From positions 186,001-250,000 of the forward strand of contig NZ_JABASZ010000014.1 of the NCBI RefSeq assembly GCF_012979275.1: a DNA stretch of 64,000 bases. Direction: 5' to 3'. Both the position numbers and the translations under genes were made by a program. This stretch comes from Pseudopontixanthobacter vadosimaris. Its GTDB lineage: Bacteria; Pseudomonadota; Alphaproteobacteria; Sphingomonadales; Sphingomonadaceae. The notes under the pieces were generated by a model. The model saw nothing but the letters and a program-made list of their open reading frames with translations, made no database searches and was not told the DNA's origin. The first letter of the stretch is position 1. Every line of letters begins with the position of its first letter. This document shows positions 16,746 to 27,628 of this stretch, one piece after another.

Positions 16746-18248
16746 TCAGCGGCTGCGAACCACGATCTTCACCTTCTGCCCCGCCTGCACCACATCGCTG
16801 GAGGACAGGCCGTTCAGCACCCGGAACCGTGCTTCCTGTGCATTGGGATAGGCCATCCGGCTGGCAAGCGTGCGCACCGTGTCACCAGCACCGACCGTCA
16901 CGATATCGAGCCGGCGCGGGATGATCGCATTGGCTTCGGACTGACTGATTCGCTGCATCGAATTGAACATCGGCCCGAAGACATTCGCACGTCCGGCCGG
17001 TGCGACCGCCTGAAAATGGAAGGCCTGGTTGTTGCCGAATTCATAGGCGAAAACCGTCAGATCCGTTGCCCCGCCCTGCGCGTTCACCCGCGCCGTGCCA
17101 TAGGCTGCCGGAATGCCGTTAATTGTCGTGCGCCGGATAGATTGCGGCGTGATCTGCTGTCGCTGGCCGCCCAGCGCGGCGAATACCTGCCGCACATAGG
17201 TTTCAATGTTACCGTTATACTGGCCGGTGGTAAGCTGCGCCTGGCCGCTCTGTCCGTTGATTGAAACCGCCCGCGTGCCATTCACCATGTAGAACCCGTT
17301 GGGAGCGGTGAACTTCAGGCGGAAATCCGGATGGATGAACTGCTGCCCCTCGATGACGCCCTGCGCCGGATCGTCGCCATAGACGAGCCCGTCGATATTG
17401 TTGAGGAACGTATCGCGGCTGAGGATGCCGGTGCCCTGCGCCATCTGCAATGCATTCTGCACCCGGCTCGCCGGATCGGGATGCGTCGAGGCCCATTCCG
17501 GGATGGTGGCACTACGGCCCTGGATCTGCGCATCCAGCGCGTTCTGCGCCGCCAGGCTGGCGAGAACCATGCCCATCGCGCGCGGATCATATCCGGCGGA
17601 ATTCAGATATTGAACGCCCAGCCTGTCCGCCTCAAGCTCCTGATTGCGCGAAAAGCTCAGGGTAAGCAGCTGCGATCCCTGAAGAAATCCGCGCGATAAT
17701 GTGTCACCAAGACCCGTGTCGCCCAGAAGCACGCCCGAAAGGATGGCCAGGCCTGCTCCGGCCAGCGTGTTGCGCTGCGATGCAGCCTGGCGGCGCTGCG
17801 AATGACGGGCGGCTACGTGTCCGACCTCATGCCCCAGCACGGCCGCGAGTTCCGCTTCATTGTTCATCAGCGCGACAAGCTGGCGGGTGGTGTAGATATA
17901 GCCGCCGGGGATCGCGAAGGCGTTATTGACGCTGGAATTAACCAGACGCACCTGGAAATCCTCGCGCGCATTGCCCAGCCCGGATTGAACGGCGATATTC
18001 TTGCCCACCTGCTCGACATAATCGGCATGACGCCCGGTCATGCGGCCGCCGAATTCGGCCAGCAGCTGCGGATCGGCCTCTGCGCCCTGCTGCGCTTCGG
18101 ACTGACTGATCGGAGTATTGGCGCTGGGGATGTTTCCGCCGCCAACAGCGGCACAGCCGCTGAGCGAAAGGGCCAGGGCGGCACTGGATGCCAGCGCCAT
18201 GAATTTGGGGGCGATCTTCCTGGGCAAATCTGTCTTGCTGAAGCTCAT
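16746..18248 (-). CDS. M48-family metalloprotease lipoprotein (BepA-like) with C-terminal LysM-like domain
   Basis: The 500-residue precursor begins with a basic N-terminus, a hydrophobic stretch and the lipobox LSLSGC, so it should be an envelope lipoprotein. The zinc-protease motif LGHEVGHVAARHS is near residue 140 and ELEADRLGVQYL supplies the third ligand: the M48 pattern of BepA/YfgC-type chaperone-proteases that police outer-membrane protein assembly. After the peptidase domain, the last ~50 residues (VTVGAGDTVRTLASRM...VKIVV) look like a LysM peptidoglycan-binding motif. The ATG at 18248 follows GGAGGAA. Confidence 0.88.
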   Translation of the reverse strand: MSFSKTDLPRKIAPKFMALASSAALALSLSGCAAVGGGNIPSANTPISQSEAQQGAEADPQLLAEFGGRMTGRHADYVEQVGKNIAVQSGLGNAREDFQVRLVNSSVNNAFAIPGGYIYTTRQLVALMNNEAELAAVLGHEVGHVAARHSQRRQAASQRNTLAGAGLAILSGVLLGDTGLGDTLSRGFLQGSQLLTLSFSRNQELEADRLGVQYLNSAGYDPRAMGMVLASLAAQNALDAQIQGRSATIPEWASTHPDPASRVQNALQMAQGTGILSRDTFLNNIDGLVYGDDPAQGVIEGQQFIHPDFRLKFTAPNGFYMVNGTRAVSINGQSGQAQLTTGQYNGNIETYVRQVFAALGGQRQQITPQSIRRTTINGIPAAYGTARVNAQGGATDLTVFAYEFGNNQAFHFQAVAPAGRANVFGPMFNSMQRISQSEANAIIPRRLDIVTVGAGDTVRTLASRMAYPNAQEARFRVLNGLSSSDVVQAGQKVKIVVRSR

Positions 18249-18370
18249 CGAATAATTCCTCCGTGAAGCGCACGACGTACCGCCCCGCCCGTGCCGTGGT
18301 GTTCCTTGCAAAAAAGCGTGCGGGAGCAGGTCTGGTTCCCGCCATTCTGGCAGATTGCGGAAGCCGGAGC

Positions 18371-19318
18371 CTAATTCGCGCCGATCGCGAGGAAGCGATC
18401 TTCGCGTATCCGCCGCAATTCATCGGCGGGCCTGCCGATCAGCGCATCCAGTTCCTCGGCGATCGCGGTGCCGAGAGCATGGGCTGCGGCCGCCGGATCG
18501 CGGTGCGCGCCGCCGACCGGCTCCTTGATGATCCGGTCGATCACGTTCATCTGCGCAAGTTGCTGCGCGGTGATTTTCATCGCCTCGGCCGCATCGGGTG
18601 CCTTTTCCGCCGTTCGCCAGAGGATCGAGGCGCATCCTTCGGGCGATATGACGGAATAGACGGCATGTTCCAGCATCAGCACCCGTTCCGCACTGGCAAG
18701 CGCCACTGCACCGCCCGAGCCGCCCTCGCCCACGATGGTTGCGACCATGGGCACCGGCAATGCAAGGCAGGCCTCCGTCGAACGGGCGATGGCTTCGGCC
18801 TGGCCGCGTTCCTCCGCCTCGATACCCGGAAACGCGCCCGAAGTGTCGACCAGTGTCACCACCGGCAGGCCGAAGCGCCCGGCCATTTCCATGAGCCGGA
18901 TCGCCTTGCGATACCCTTCCGGCTTGCCCATGCCGAAATTGTGGCGGATGCGGCTTTGCGTATCGTTGCCTTTCTCATGTCCGATCAGCATGACACGGCG
19001 CCCGTTCAGCCTGGCGAACCCACCCAGAATTGCCTCGTCCTCGCCAAAGGTCCGGTCTCCGCCGAGCGGCATGAAATCGTCGAAGATATGTTCGACATAG
19101 TCGCGGAAATGCGGGCGAAGCGGATGGCGCGCCACCTGCGTTTTTTGCCACGGGGTAAGGCTGCGATAGGTGCTGGCGAGAAGTTCGGCGCTCTTCAGTT
19201 CGAGGCGCTGCAATTCTTCGCTGATATCGACATCGTCCCCCTCTGCAGCACTGCGCAGTTCGGCGATGCGGTTCTGCAGTTCGGCAACCGGCTTTTCGAA
19301 GTCGAGGAATGTTTTCAT
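18371..19318 (-). CDS. accA: Acetyl-CoA carboxylase carboxyltransferase subunit alpha
   Basis: A 315-residue AccA with the family pattern from MKTFLDFEKPVAELQ through FARLNGRRVMLIGHEKG, GMGKPEGYRKAIRLM and GEGGSGGAVALA to SPEGCASILWR. Together with AccD (not in the window) it transfers the carboxyl group from biotin to acetyl-CoA, making malonyl-CoA for fatty acid synthesis. It follows xerD on the same strand with an 11-nt gap. Confidence 0.97.
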   Translation of the reverse strand: MKTFLDFEKPVAELQNRIAELRSAAEGDDVDISEELQRLELKSAELLASTYRSLTPWQKTQVARHPLRPHFRDYVEHIFDDFMPLGGDRTFGEDEAILGGFARLNGRRVMLIGHEKGNDTQSRIRHNFGMGKPEGYRKAIRLMEMAGRFGLPVVTLVDTSGAFPGIEAEERGQAEAIARSTEACLALPVPMVATIVGEGGSGGAVALASAERVLMLEHAVYSVISPEGCASILWRTAEKAPDAAEAMKITAQQLAQMNVIDRIIKEPVGGAHRDPAAAAHALGTAIAEELDALIGRPADELRRIREDRFLAIGAN

Positions 19319-19329
19319 GGGCGGTGGCG

Positions 19330-20199
19330 CTAGTCCGAAAGGGGGCGATCCGCAAGCGGATGCCGCTCATTGACCAGCGCGACCAGCCTTGCGCTGTCGA
19401 CATGGGTGTAGATCTGCGTCGTCGCAATGTCCGCATGGCCGAGCAGGGTCTGGAGGACGCGCAGATCCGCGCCGCCTTCGAGCAGATGAGTGGCGAAGGC
19501 ATGGCGCAGGACGTGCGGACTTATCTGCGCCGCAGGTATCCCGGCGCGGGTGGCCAGTTCCTTCAACAGCTGGAACAGGCGCACGCGCGTGAGATGGTGC
19601 CTGCCCGATGGAAAGAGATAGGCCGAACCAGTCTGCCGCACGGGTATCCAGCGGGACAGAACCTCCACCGCCCGTCCGCTCACCGGCACCATGCGCGCCT
19701 GCCCGCCCTTGCCGGTGACGGTCAGGAACGGCGCGTCGCGCGGCACCGCAGATAGCGGCAGCGACACGAGTTCCGTCGCCCGCAGGCCGGAGCCATAGAG
19801 CAGTTCCAGCATGACAAGGGTACGCAGAGGCGCCGGAAGATCGCCCTTCGCTTCGTTTTCCGCCTGTTCGAACAAGGCCGAAACCTGCGCATGATCGAGG
19901 ATGCGCGGCAGCGGTCTTCTGGTCGCAGGGCGCGGCAGGTGAGGACCGGGATCGGCAGAAATCGTTCCCTCATCCAGGAGGTAGCCGTAGAATTGCCGCA
20001 AGGCGGAAGATTTTCTTGCGACCGTTGCGGGGGCGAGATCGCGCCATGCAGCGGCGAGTTGCTTCAGATCATCCGCACCCGCCGCCGCCAGATTGCCGAC
20101 GATGTCTTCCGCGCCGCGCAGATCGCGGCGGTAGGCTGCGATCGTGTTCGCCGCCGCCCCGCGTTCTGCGGAAAGCATCGCAAGGAAATCCTCGATCAA
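19330..20199 (-). CDS. xerD: Tyrosine recombinase XerD
   Basis: A 289-residue site-specific recombinase with the complete catalytic set: Arg in GSGLRATEL, Lys in TGKGGQ, His/Arg in HVLRHAFATH, LGHAD, and the nucleophilic Tyr in TTQIYTHV. The N-terminal SAM-like core-binding domain is present (EDFLAMLSAERGAAANT). XerC/XerD resolve chromosome dimers at dif. With no phage genes nearby and close spacing to accA, it is the housekeeping enzyme rather than an integrase; XerC versus XerD is judged by the N-terminal pattern only. Confidence 0.88.
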   Translation of the reverse strand: MIEDFLAMLSAERGAAANTIAAYRRDLRGAEDIVGNLAAAGADDLKQLAAAWRDLAPATVARKSSALRQFYGYLLDEGTISADPGPHLPRPATRRPLPRILDHAQVSALFEQAENEAKGDLPAPLRTLVMLELLYGSGLRATELVSLPLSAVPRDAPFLTVTGKGGQARMVPVSGRAVEVLSRWIPVRQTGSAYLFPSGRHHLTRVRLFQLLKELATRAGIPAAQISPHVLRHAFATHLLEGGADLRVLQTLLGHADIATTQIYTHVDSARLVALVNERHPLADRPLSD

Positions 20200-20247
20200 A
20201 TCCTGCCCACCTCGCGCTGAACCGCCAATGCAGAATGCGCCGCCCGC

Positions 20248-22161
20248 CTACCCGCGCGCCACGGCTTCCGCCGCAATCATGCGCGCTTCTGCGCCGAGAC
20301 CTGCGGCATTCAGCGCGGCGACGATATTATACAGGTGGCGCGGCGTCATGCGTTCCCAGCCATCGCCCTGCATACCGAGCGCGGCCAGATATGACACGAG
20401 AACAGGATTACCATAGCTGCCGGCCTGCCTGATCGCCCGGCTCCACTTGGTTTCCCGTCCAAGGCCGAGCCCCAGGCGCTGCGACAGTTCGGAAGCGTCA
20501 TCGGCACCGAGGCGCCCCAGCCCCGCCAGTCCCGCAACCAGGAAACGCGACTTGTGCTGCCGATCGCTGGCATCTTCATCGATGAACTCGTCAAGCGCGC
20601 CCAGTGATATCGATCCCTGCTGGTCCGGCTGTGCCACCGCCAGCAGCGCCCAGGCACCGCCACCTTGCGGCACGTATGGCTGCCATTCCATCGCATCGCG
20701 ATCGAGGCCGGCGGTCAGCATGGAGGCGATAAGCGGAAAGGCGTCGTCCGCCAGTTCTTCCGCCGGAGTGACCCGGGCTGCGGCATAAGCGGTGAGCACC
20801 TGCATTGCGTAATTCGCGCCGCCGCTGTCCCAGATTTGGCGGATGGCGCCAAGCCGGGCCGCCGGATTGTTGCCGACGTAGGCAGTCCGCAATTGCCGCG
20901 CGATTTCGGCCGAGGGATCGTCCATGTCCTGCAACTGGTAAATCATCGAATACAGATCGACCAGCGCCGCAGACGAGAGAATGCCTTCGCGGGCCGCCCG
21001 CTGCGCGCCCGCCGCCCGGACCGGCAGCGGCAGGGACGGCGTGGTCGCAGCGACCCGCTCGTAATAGGGACCTGCCGAGGTCATCAGCCCTTCGGGCACT
21101 TCCTCGTTCAAGGCATTGGCCAGCGCGAACCGCCACGGGTTCAACTCGTCGACATCGTCCCACTCGATGTTGACGGCGCGGCGGCTCCGGCCAGCGGCCC
21201 CGGCGTAACGCTGGGCCAGCAGCACGTCGATGGGCGGTGCAATCCCGCGGGAAAATGCCCGCTTCAGATCGCGTTCCGCCCTCGCTCCCTCGCCCGCGAA
21301 GGCGTTGCAGATCCCCTGCAGCAACTGCCACTGCGGATCGTCACGCCCGCTCTGCAGCCGCACGGCGGGGCAGGCACCGGTTATGTCGGACGTGGCGAGA
21401 TATGCCCGCAACGCCGCATCGGTCAGCGCAGGATTGTAATTGGCGGTGTCGACATCCTGGACCAGCGCCCTTGCGACGGCATGTTCACCAATCGTGTTCA
21501 GGGCAGCGGCGCGCATGGCTGCAAATTCGACCGGGTCCATCCCGGCAGGCGCAGCGAGGCGGCTGGACAGCGCGCGGCGAAACAGGATGTGCCCCCAGCG
21601 CGAGACCAGCGGCCCGTCCACATTGCCCAGCGTGGCCCGAACGAGCGACGCTGGCTGGCGCGCCAGCGATGCCGCGGGCAGCCCCCCTTCGGATCGCGCA
21701 ATCAGGCCGACCTGCGCCAGCGATCGCTGCGCGCCCGGCGGGATGTCCACCGTGGGGCGCAGGCCGAACAGCTGATCCAGCTCGTCGGTGGACATGTTCT
21801 CCAGCTCACGCAGGGTCGGCAGACCATCGGGGAGTTCAGCCGCCGGGGCCGAGGGCTGGAAGGCAGGGCGGGACGGTCGCTGCGGTTCAGAGGCCGGGGT
21901 GGACGGGATTTGCTGGATGACCGGTGAACTCGTCGCCGTCGGCAACGGCGATGGTGCAGGTGCGGGCCGCGGAGCCGGTGACGGCGATGGAGACGGTGCC
22001 TGTGTGGGGGACGACCTGGGCGTAGGTGCGGGCGCTGGATTGCGGAAGACCGGCGGCAACAGGCTTTCCGGCGCGGCCTGAAGCTGCGGGCCGAACAATC
22101 CGATCATCGATCCCGCCACCAGAACGGCGGATGTCGTGGTCAGGAGAAACTTCTTCATCAT
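20248..22161 (-). CDS. Exported protein of unknown function with Pro-rich N-terminal linker
   Basis: The 637-residue product begins with a signal peptide (KKFLLTTTSAVLVAGSMIGLF...LQA), followed by a Pro/Ala/Ser linker of ~60 residues (APAPTPRSSPTQAPSPSPSP). The remainder is alanine-rich and helical, resembling a TPR-like solenoid, but no enzyme motif is recognisable. The start ATG at 22161 overlaps the stop of the small membrane gene upstream (ATGA), so both are probably made together. The linker suggests it spans or reaches across the periplasm. Function unknown; likely a lineage-restricted sphingomonad family. Confidence 0.8.
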   Translation of the reverse strand: MMKKFLLTTTSAVLVAGSMIGLFGPQLQAAPESLLPPVFRNPAPAPTPRSSPTQAPSPSPSPAPRPAPAPSPLPTATSSPVIQQIPSTPASEPQRPSRPAFQPSAPAAELPDGLPTLRELENMSTDELDQLFGLRPTVDIPPGAQRSLAQVGLIARSEGGLPAASLARQPASLVRATLGNVDGPLVSRWGHILFRRALSSRLAAPAGMDPVEFAAMRAAALNTIGEHAVARALVQDVDTANYNPALTDAALRAYLATSDITGACPAVRLQSGRDDPQWQLLQGICNAFAGEGARAERDLKRAFSRGIAPPIDVLLAQRYAGAAGRSRRAVNIEWDDVDELNPWRFALANALNEEVPEGLMTSAGPYYERVAATTPSLPLPVRAAGAQRAAREGILSSAALVDLYSMIYQLQDMDDPSAEIARQLRTAYVGNNPAARLGAIRQIWDSGGANYAMQVLTAYAAARVTPAEELADDAFPLIASMLTAGLDRDAMEWQPYVPQGGGAWALLAVAQPDQQGSISLGALDEFIDEDASDRQHKSRFLVAGLAGLGRLGADDASELSQRLGLGLGRETKWSRAIRQAGSYGNPVLVSYLAALGMQGDGWERMTPRHLYNIVAALNAAGLGAEARMIAAEAVARG

Positions 22162-22337
22162 GCCTGCTCCGGCAAATCGACAGGCTGGGTGATCGGGCGA
22201 ACGGGTTCCTCGCCGCCATCGAACCATGCATAGATCAACAGCAGCAGAAGTGCCAGCGCGGCACCCAGCAACATCGCGGCACCCCTGCCGATGGTACCAT
22301 TGCCACCCAAGCCCCGACGGAACCGCTCAAACGCCAT
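22158..22337 (-). CDS. Small single-pass membrane protein
   Basis: A 59-residue protein with a basic N-terminus (MAFERFRRGLGGNG), one membrane helix (AAMLLGAALALLLLLIYAWF) and an acidic, Pro-rich tail. It is coupled by a 4-nt overlap to the large exported protein and may anchor or assist it. An in-frame ATG at 22400 is possible but would run into the divergent aroK promoter region. Not a recognised family. Confidence 0.65.
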   Translation of the reverse strand: MAFERFRRGLGGNGTIGRGAAMLLGAALALLLLLIYAWFDGGEEPVRPITQPVDLPEQA

Positions 22338-22417
22338 CTCTTGCACAAACCTCGTCGCAAGCAAAAACAGGCACGCCCTAGCCGATTCGCACAGCAGCAT
22401 CTATAGTTGCGGCGACC

Positions 22418-23017
22418 ATGATGCCCCCTCCTTTCACACCATCCGGCCCGAACGGCGAAGCGCCCGTCATGACGCCAGCCGAAATTGGCGCACTGGCCCG
22501 GCGGATCGACCGCCCCGTCGTTCTGGTCGGGCTGATGGGTACGGGCAAGAGCACCGTGGGGCGCAAACTTGCCCACCTGCTGGGCACGGGCTTCATCGAT
22601 GCGGATGAGGCGATCGAAGCCGCCGCGCAGCGCAGCATATCCGAAATTTTCGCAAGCCACGGCGAAACCTATTTTCGCGACGGGGAACGACGCGTCATTG
22701 CACGGCTGATGGCGGAACGGCACGGGGTGATTGCCACCGGCGGCGGTGCCTTCGTGGATGCAGAAACCCGCGCCCTGATCCTGGAACGGGGCGTTACCGT
22801 CTGGATCCGGGCGACGGTCGACACGCTGGTCAGACGCACTGCCCGCCGGAACAGCCGCCCGCTCCTGCGTGCAGGTGATCCCAAGGCAATCCTGAGCAGG
22901 CTGGCGGAAGAGCGCGATCCGATCTACCGGCTGGCGCCTGTCCACGTGAACAGCGAGGAGGGGCCGCATCACGCGACGGCGCTGCGCATTCTGGAAGGTA
23001 TCGAACGATGGCTGTGA
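22418..23017 (+). CDS. aroK: Shikimate kinase
   Basis: A 199-residue kinase with Walker A GLMGTGKST, DADEAIE, the shikimate-binding FRDGERRVI and GGGAFV motifs, and the RNSRPLL lid arginines. It phosphorylates shikimate at C3 in aromatic amino acid synthesis. ATG-ATG occurs at 22418; a later ATG at 22469 would remove a non-conserved 17-residue extension. Its 3' end overlaps aroB by 10 nt, a common aroK-aroB pairing. Confidence 0.96.
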   Translation: MMPPPFTPSGPNGEAPVMTPAEIGALARRIDRPVVLVGLMGTGKSTVGRKLAHLLGTGFIDADEAIEAAAQRSISEIFASHGETYFRDGERRVIARLMAERHGVIATGGGAFVDAETRALILERGVTVWIRATVDTLVRRTARRNSRPLLRAGDPKAILSRLAEERDPIYRLAPVHVNSEEGPHHATALRILEGIERWL

Positions 23018-24117
23018 TTCCCGTCGCGCTCGAAGGGCGATCCTATCAGGTGCATGTCGGAACAGGGCTGCTGGGCCGGACGGCATCCGTTGCAGCACCG
23101 CTGCTGCGGAAGAAGATCGTTCCCGTGATCACCGATGTGAACGCCCGCCACTTTCATGGAGACCGGCTGGCCGATTCGCTGATGCAGGCAGGGCACGAGA
23201 TCGCCTGGTTCGATGTCGAAAGTGGTGAAGCGTCGAAAAGCTGGGATAATCTGCGCCTTCTTACCGACTGGATGCTGGATCAGGGCGTGGAAAGGGGCGA
23301 TCACGTCGTGGCGCTGGGTGGCGGCGTCGTAGGCGATCTGGCCGGCTTCGCCTCGGCCATATTGAAGCGCGGCTGCGGCTTCGTGCAGCTGCCCACCACC
23401 CTTCTGGCCCAGGTGGACAGTTCCGTCGGCGGAAAGACGGCGATCAACAGCGCGGCGGGCAAAAATCTGATCGGCGCATTTCACCAACCCTCGCTCGTAC
23501 TCGCCGATATTTCCTGCCTCGGCACCTTGCCACCGCGAGAATTGCGGGCGGGTTATGCCGAGGTTCTGAAATATGGCGTCCTGGGCGATGCCAAATTCTT
23601 CGACTGGCTGGAAAGCCACGGCGAAGCGGTGCTGCGGCTTGACAGCCAAGTCACCGAACAGGCCGTGGCGCACAGCATCGCAGCCAAGGCCGCGATCGTG
23701 GCCAAGGACGAGAGGGAAACGGCAGGGCTGCGCGCCCTGCTCAATCTCGGGCATACTTTTGGCCATGCGCTGGAGGCCGAGACGGGATTTTCGGATCGCC
23801 TGCTGCATGGCGAGGCCGTGGCACTGGGCATGGTGCTGGCCGCGCGCTATTCGGTGCGGGGCGGGCTTCTGCCGGACGAGGCCGCACGCCGGCTAACCCG
23901 CGCGGCCGACATGGCCGGGTTACCGTCGGAAATCAGTGCAATGGGCCTCGCCTGCGATGGTGAACGACTGGTGGATCACATGCGTCATGATAAAAAGATG
24001 GATGCCGGCACCCTGCCCTTCATCCTGCTGCGCGGCATCGGCGATGCTTTCGTCGCGTCCGATGTTGCGTTGGAAGACGTCGCCCGCTTCCTCGACAGCC
24101 AGCTTCAGGCGCATTGA
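23008..24117 (+). CDS. aroB: 3-dehydroquinate synthase
   Basis: A 369-residue AroB with the NAD-binding GGGVVGDLAGF, the PTTLLAQVDSSVGGKT segment, KNLIGAFHQP and metal-ligand histidines in NLGHTFGHALE and LHGEAVALGM. It cyclises DAHP to 3-dehydroquinate, the second step of the shikimate pathway. It starts inside the end of aroK, so the two are translationally coupled. Confidence 0.97.
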   Translation: MAVIPVALEGRSYQVHVGTGLLGRTASVAAPLLRKKIVPVITDVNARHFHGDRLADSLMQAGHEIAWFDVESGEASKSWDNLRLLTDWMLDQGVERGDHVVALGGGVVGDLAGFASAILKRGCGFVQLPTTLLAQVDSSVGGKTAINSAAGKNLIGAFHQPSLVLADISCLGTLPPRELRAGYAEVLKYGVLGDAKFFDWLESHGEAVLRLDSQVTEQAVAHSIAAKAAIVAKDERETAGLRALLNLGHTFGHALEAETGFSDRLLHGEAVALGMVLAARYSVRGGLLPDEAARRLTRAADMAGLPSEISAMGLACDGERLVDHMRHDKKMDAGTLPFILLRGIGDAFVASDVALEDVARFLDSQLQAH

Positions 24118-24133
24118 TCCCATCCTGCGACCT

Positions 24134-24153
24134 GGGGCGTAGCAGGGCGCCCC
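24134..24153. terminator. Stem-loop between convergent aroB and pccA
   Basis: Arms GGGGCG (24134-24139) and CGCCCC (24148-24153) around an 8-nt loop, in the 40-nt space between converging genes. No T-run on either strand, so evidence for intrinsic termination is modest. Confidence 0.4.
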
Positions 24154-24157
24154 ACCA

Positions 24158-26193
<2,036 letters not shown>

Positions 26194-26197
<4 letters not shown>

Positions 26198-27228
26198 TCC
26201 GCAGGCTCCAGGTTCTTCTGCTGGCGCAAGGGTTCCTCGCCCTTCAGCGCGGTCAGTCCGAGTTTCGCAAACAGCGCTTCGTCGCTGTCGTCACCGGCAT
26301 TGGGTGCGGTCAGCAGCTTGTCGCCGGTGAAGATCGAATTTGCGCCCGCCAGGAAGCACAGCGCCTGCGTGGCTTCGCTCATGCTCTCGCGCCCGGCGGA
26401 GAGGCGCACCATGCTCAGCGGCATTGTAATCCTCGCCACCGCGACAGTGCGGACGAATTCGATATCGTCAATCTTGGCGAGCGGCGTGTCGGCCAGCATG
26501 TCGCCTAATACGGTGCCTTTCACCGGCACGAGCGCGTTGACCGGGACGCTCTCGGGATGCGCTTCCAGTGTGGCGAGCGTGTGGATGAAGCCGACCCGGT
26601 CCGCGCGCGTTTCACCCATGCCCACGATCCCGCCTGAACAGACGTTGATGCCGGATTTGCGCACATTATCGAGCGTTTCGAGGCGTTCGCCCATCGTGCG
26701 AGTGCTGATGACGCGCTCGTAATATTCAGGGCTGCTGTCGATGTTGTGATTGTAATAATCCAGCCCCGCTTCGGCCAGCATATCCGCCTGTTTGGGCGTC
26801 AGCATGCCCAATGTCATGCAGGTCTCCAGCCCCATGTCGCGCACGCCCTTCACGATCTCGACGATCTTGGGCATATCGCGGTCCTTGGGATTGCGCCAGG
26901 CGGCACCCATGCAGAAACGCTGGCTGCCCTGATCCTTGGCCTGTGCCGCACGCTGGAGGACCGATTGCACCTCCATCAGCTTGGTCGCCTCGACGCCGCT
27001 GTCCGCCTTCACCGACTGCGAGCAATAGCCGCAATCTTCAGGGCATCCGCCGGTCTTGATCGACAGTAGCGTGCAGAGCTGGACCTGCTCGGGCGGATGG
27101 AACTCGCGGTGGACGGTTGCCGCCCGGAAGAGCAGCTCGGTGAAAGGGAGGTCGAAGAGGTCCGCGATTTCCTCGCGGGTCCAATCGGTGCGGGGCAGAT
27201 TCAAGTCAGGCAATTCCACGAATAGCAA
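26194..27228 (-). CDS. bioB: Biotin synthase
   Basis: A 344-residue radical-SAM enzyme with the cluster motif [11 protein letters not shown] and the family segments [19 protein letters not shown] and [12 protein letters not shown]. It inserts sulfur into dethiobiotin. Located between the mutase and pccA genes, it supplies the cofactor of the carboxylase of the same operon. The start is uncertain: ATG 27228 overlaps the upstream gene by 23 nt, while TTG codons about 15-24 nt further in would begin just at or after that gene's stop. Confidence 0.95.
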
Positions 27229-27628
27229 AGAATGAAATGGTAACGGCGGTCAAACCCATGGTGATCGAACTACCCTTGACCAGGAGGGAGACGACGGCTT
27301 CGTACATTCTGTTCGCGCGATAGGAGCCGCCGGCAATCGGTAGTGCTTCGCTAGCGCCTGATGCGGCGGCCAACGCAATTCCTCCGACAAGCACATAGGA
27401 CGAACCTATCAGGGCTGAGGACAATTCTGCGGACCATGCAGAAGGAATGGACAGATGTTCCCAGAATAAGGCAACGCCGATGAGCGCTGGTCCTGTCTGT
27501 ACAGCAGTCAGGTGCGCTGAAAGGCCCATCCTCGCGTTGCGAAAAGTTGGGATCAGGAAGCCGAGCAGCAACCCGATCGTAAACAGAACGAATCCTGAAA
27601 CGCCGAGAAGGACCATGCTCTCGTTCAC
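27206..27628 (-). CDS. Hydroxylaminobenzene-mutase-like small membrane protein
   Basis: A 140-residue protein with four hydrophobic helices and the segment [18 protein letters not shown], which resembles (hydroxyamino)benzene mutases HabA/HabB. Those enzymes rearrange hydroxylaminobenzene to aminophenol, but most homologues have no tested function. Base composition is lower than that of neighbours (30 G/C in 60 at 27421-27480). It begins at GTG 27628, overlapping the mutase stop (GTGA), and interrupts an otherwise metabolic operon. Activity should not be assumed. Confidence 0.65.
   Translation of the reverse strand: MNESMVLLGVSGFVLFTIGLLLGFLIPTFRNARMGLSAHLTAVQTGPALIGVALFWEHLSIPSAWSAELSSALIGSSYVLVGGIALAAASGASEALPIAGGSYRANRMYEAVVSLLVKGSSITMGLTAVTISFFAIRGIA

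Noticed and set aside
19330-20199. Reading the tyrosine recombinase as a phage or island integrase
   Set aside because: Length, motifs and close spacing to accA fit housekeeping XerD; no attachment site or mobile genes adjoin it.
21887-22081. Pro/Ser repeat DNA in the unknown exported protein as a CRISPR-like or satellite repeat
   Set aside because: The repetition is protein-level linker sequence in frame (Pro-Ser-Pro), without regular spacers.
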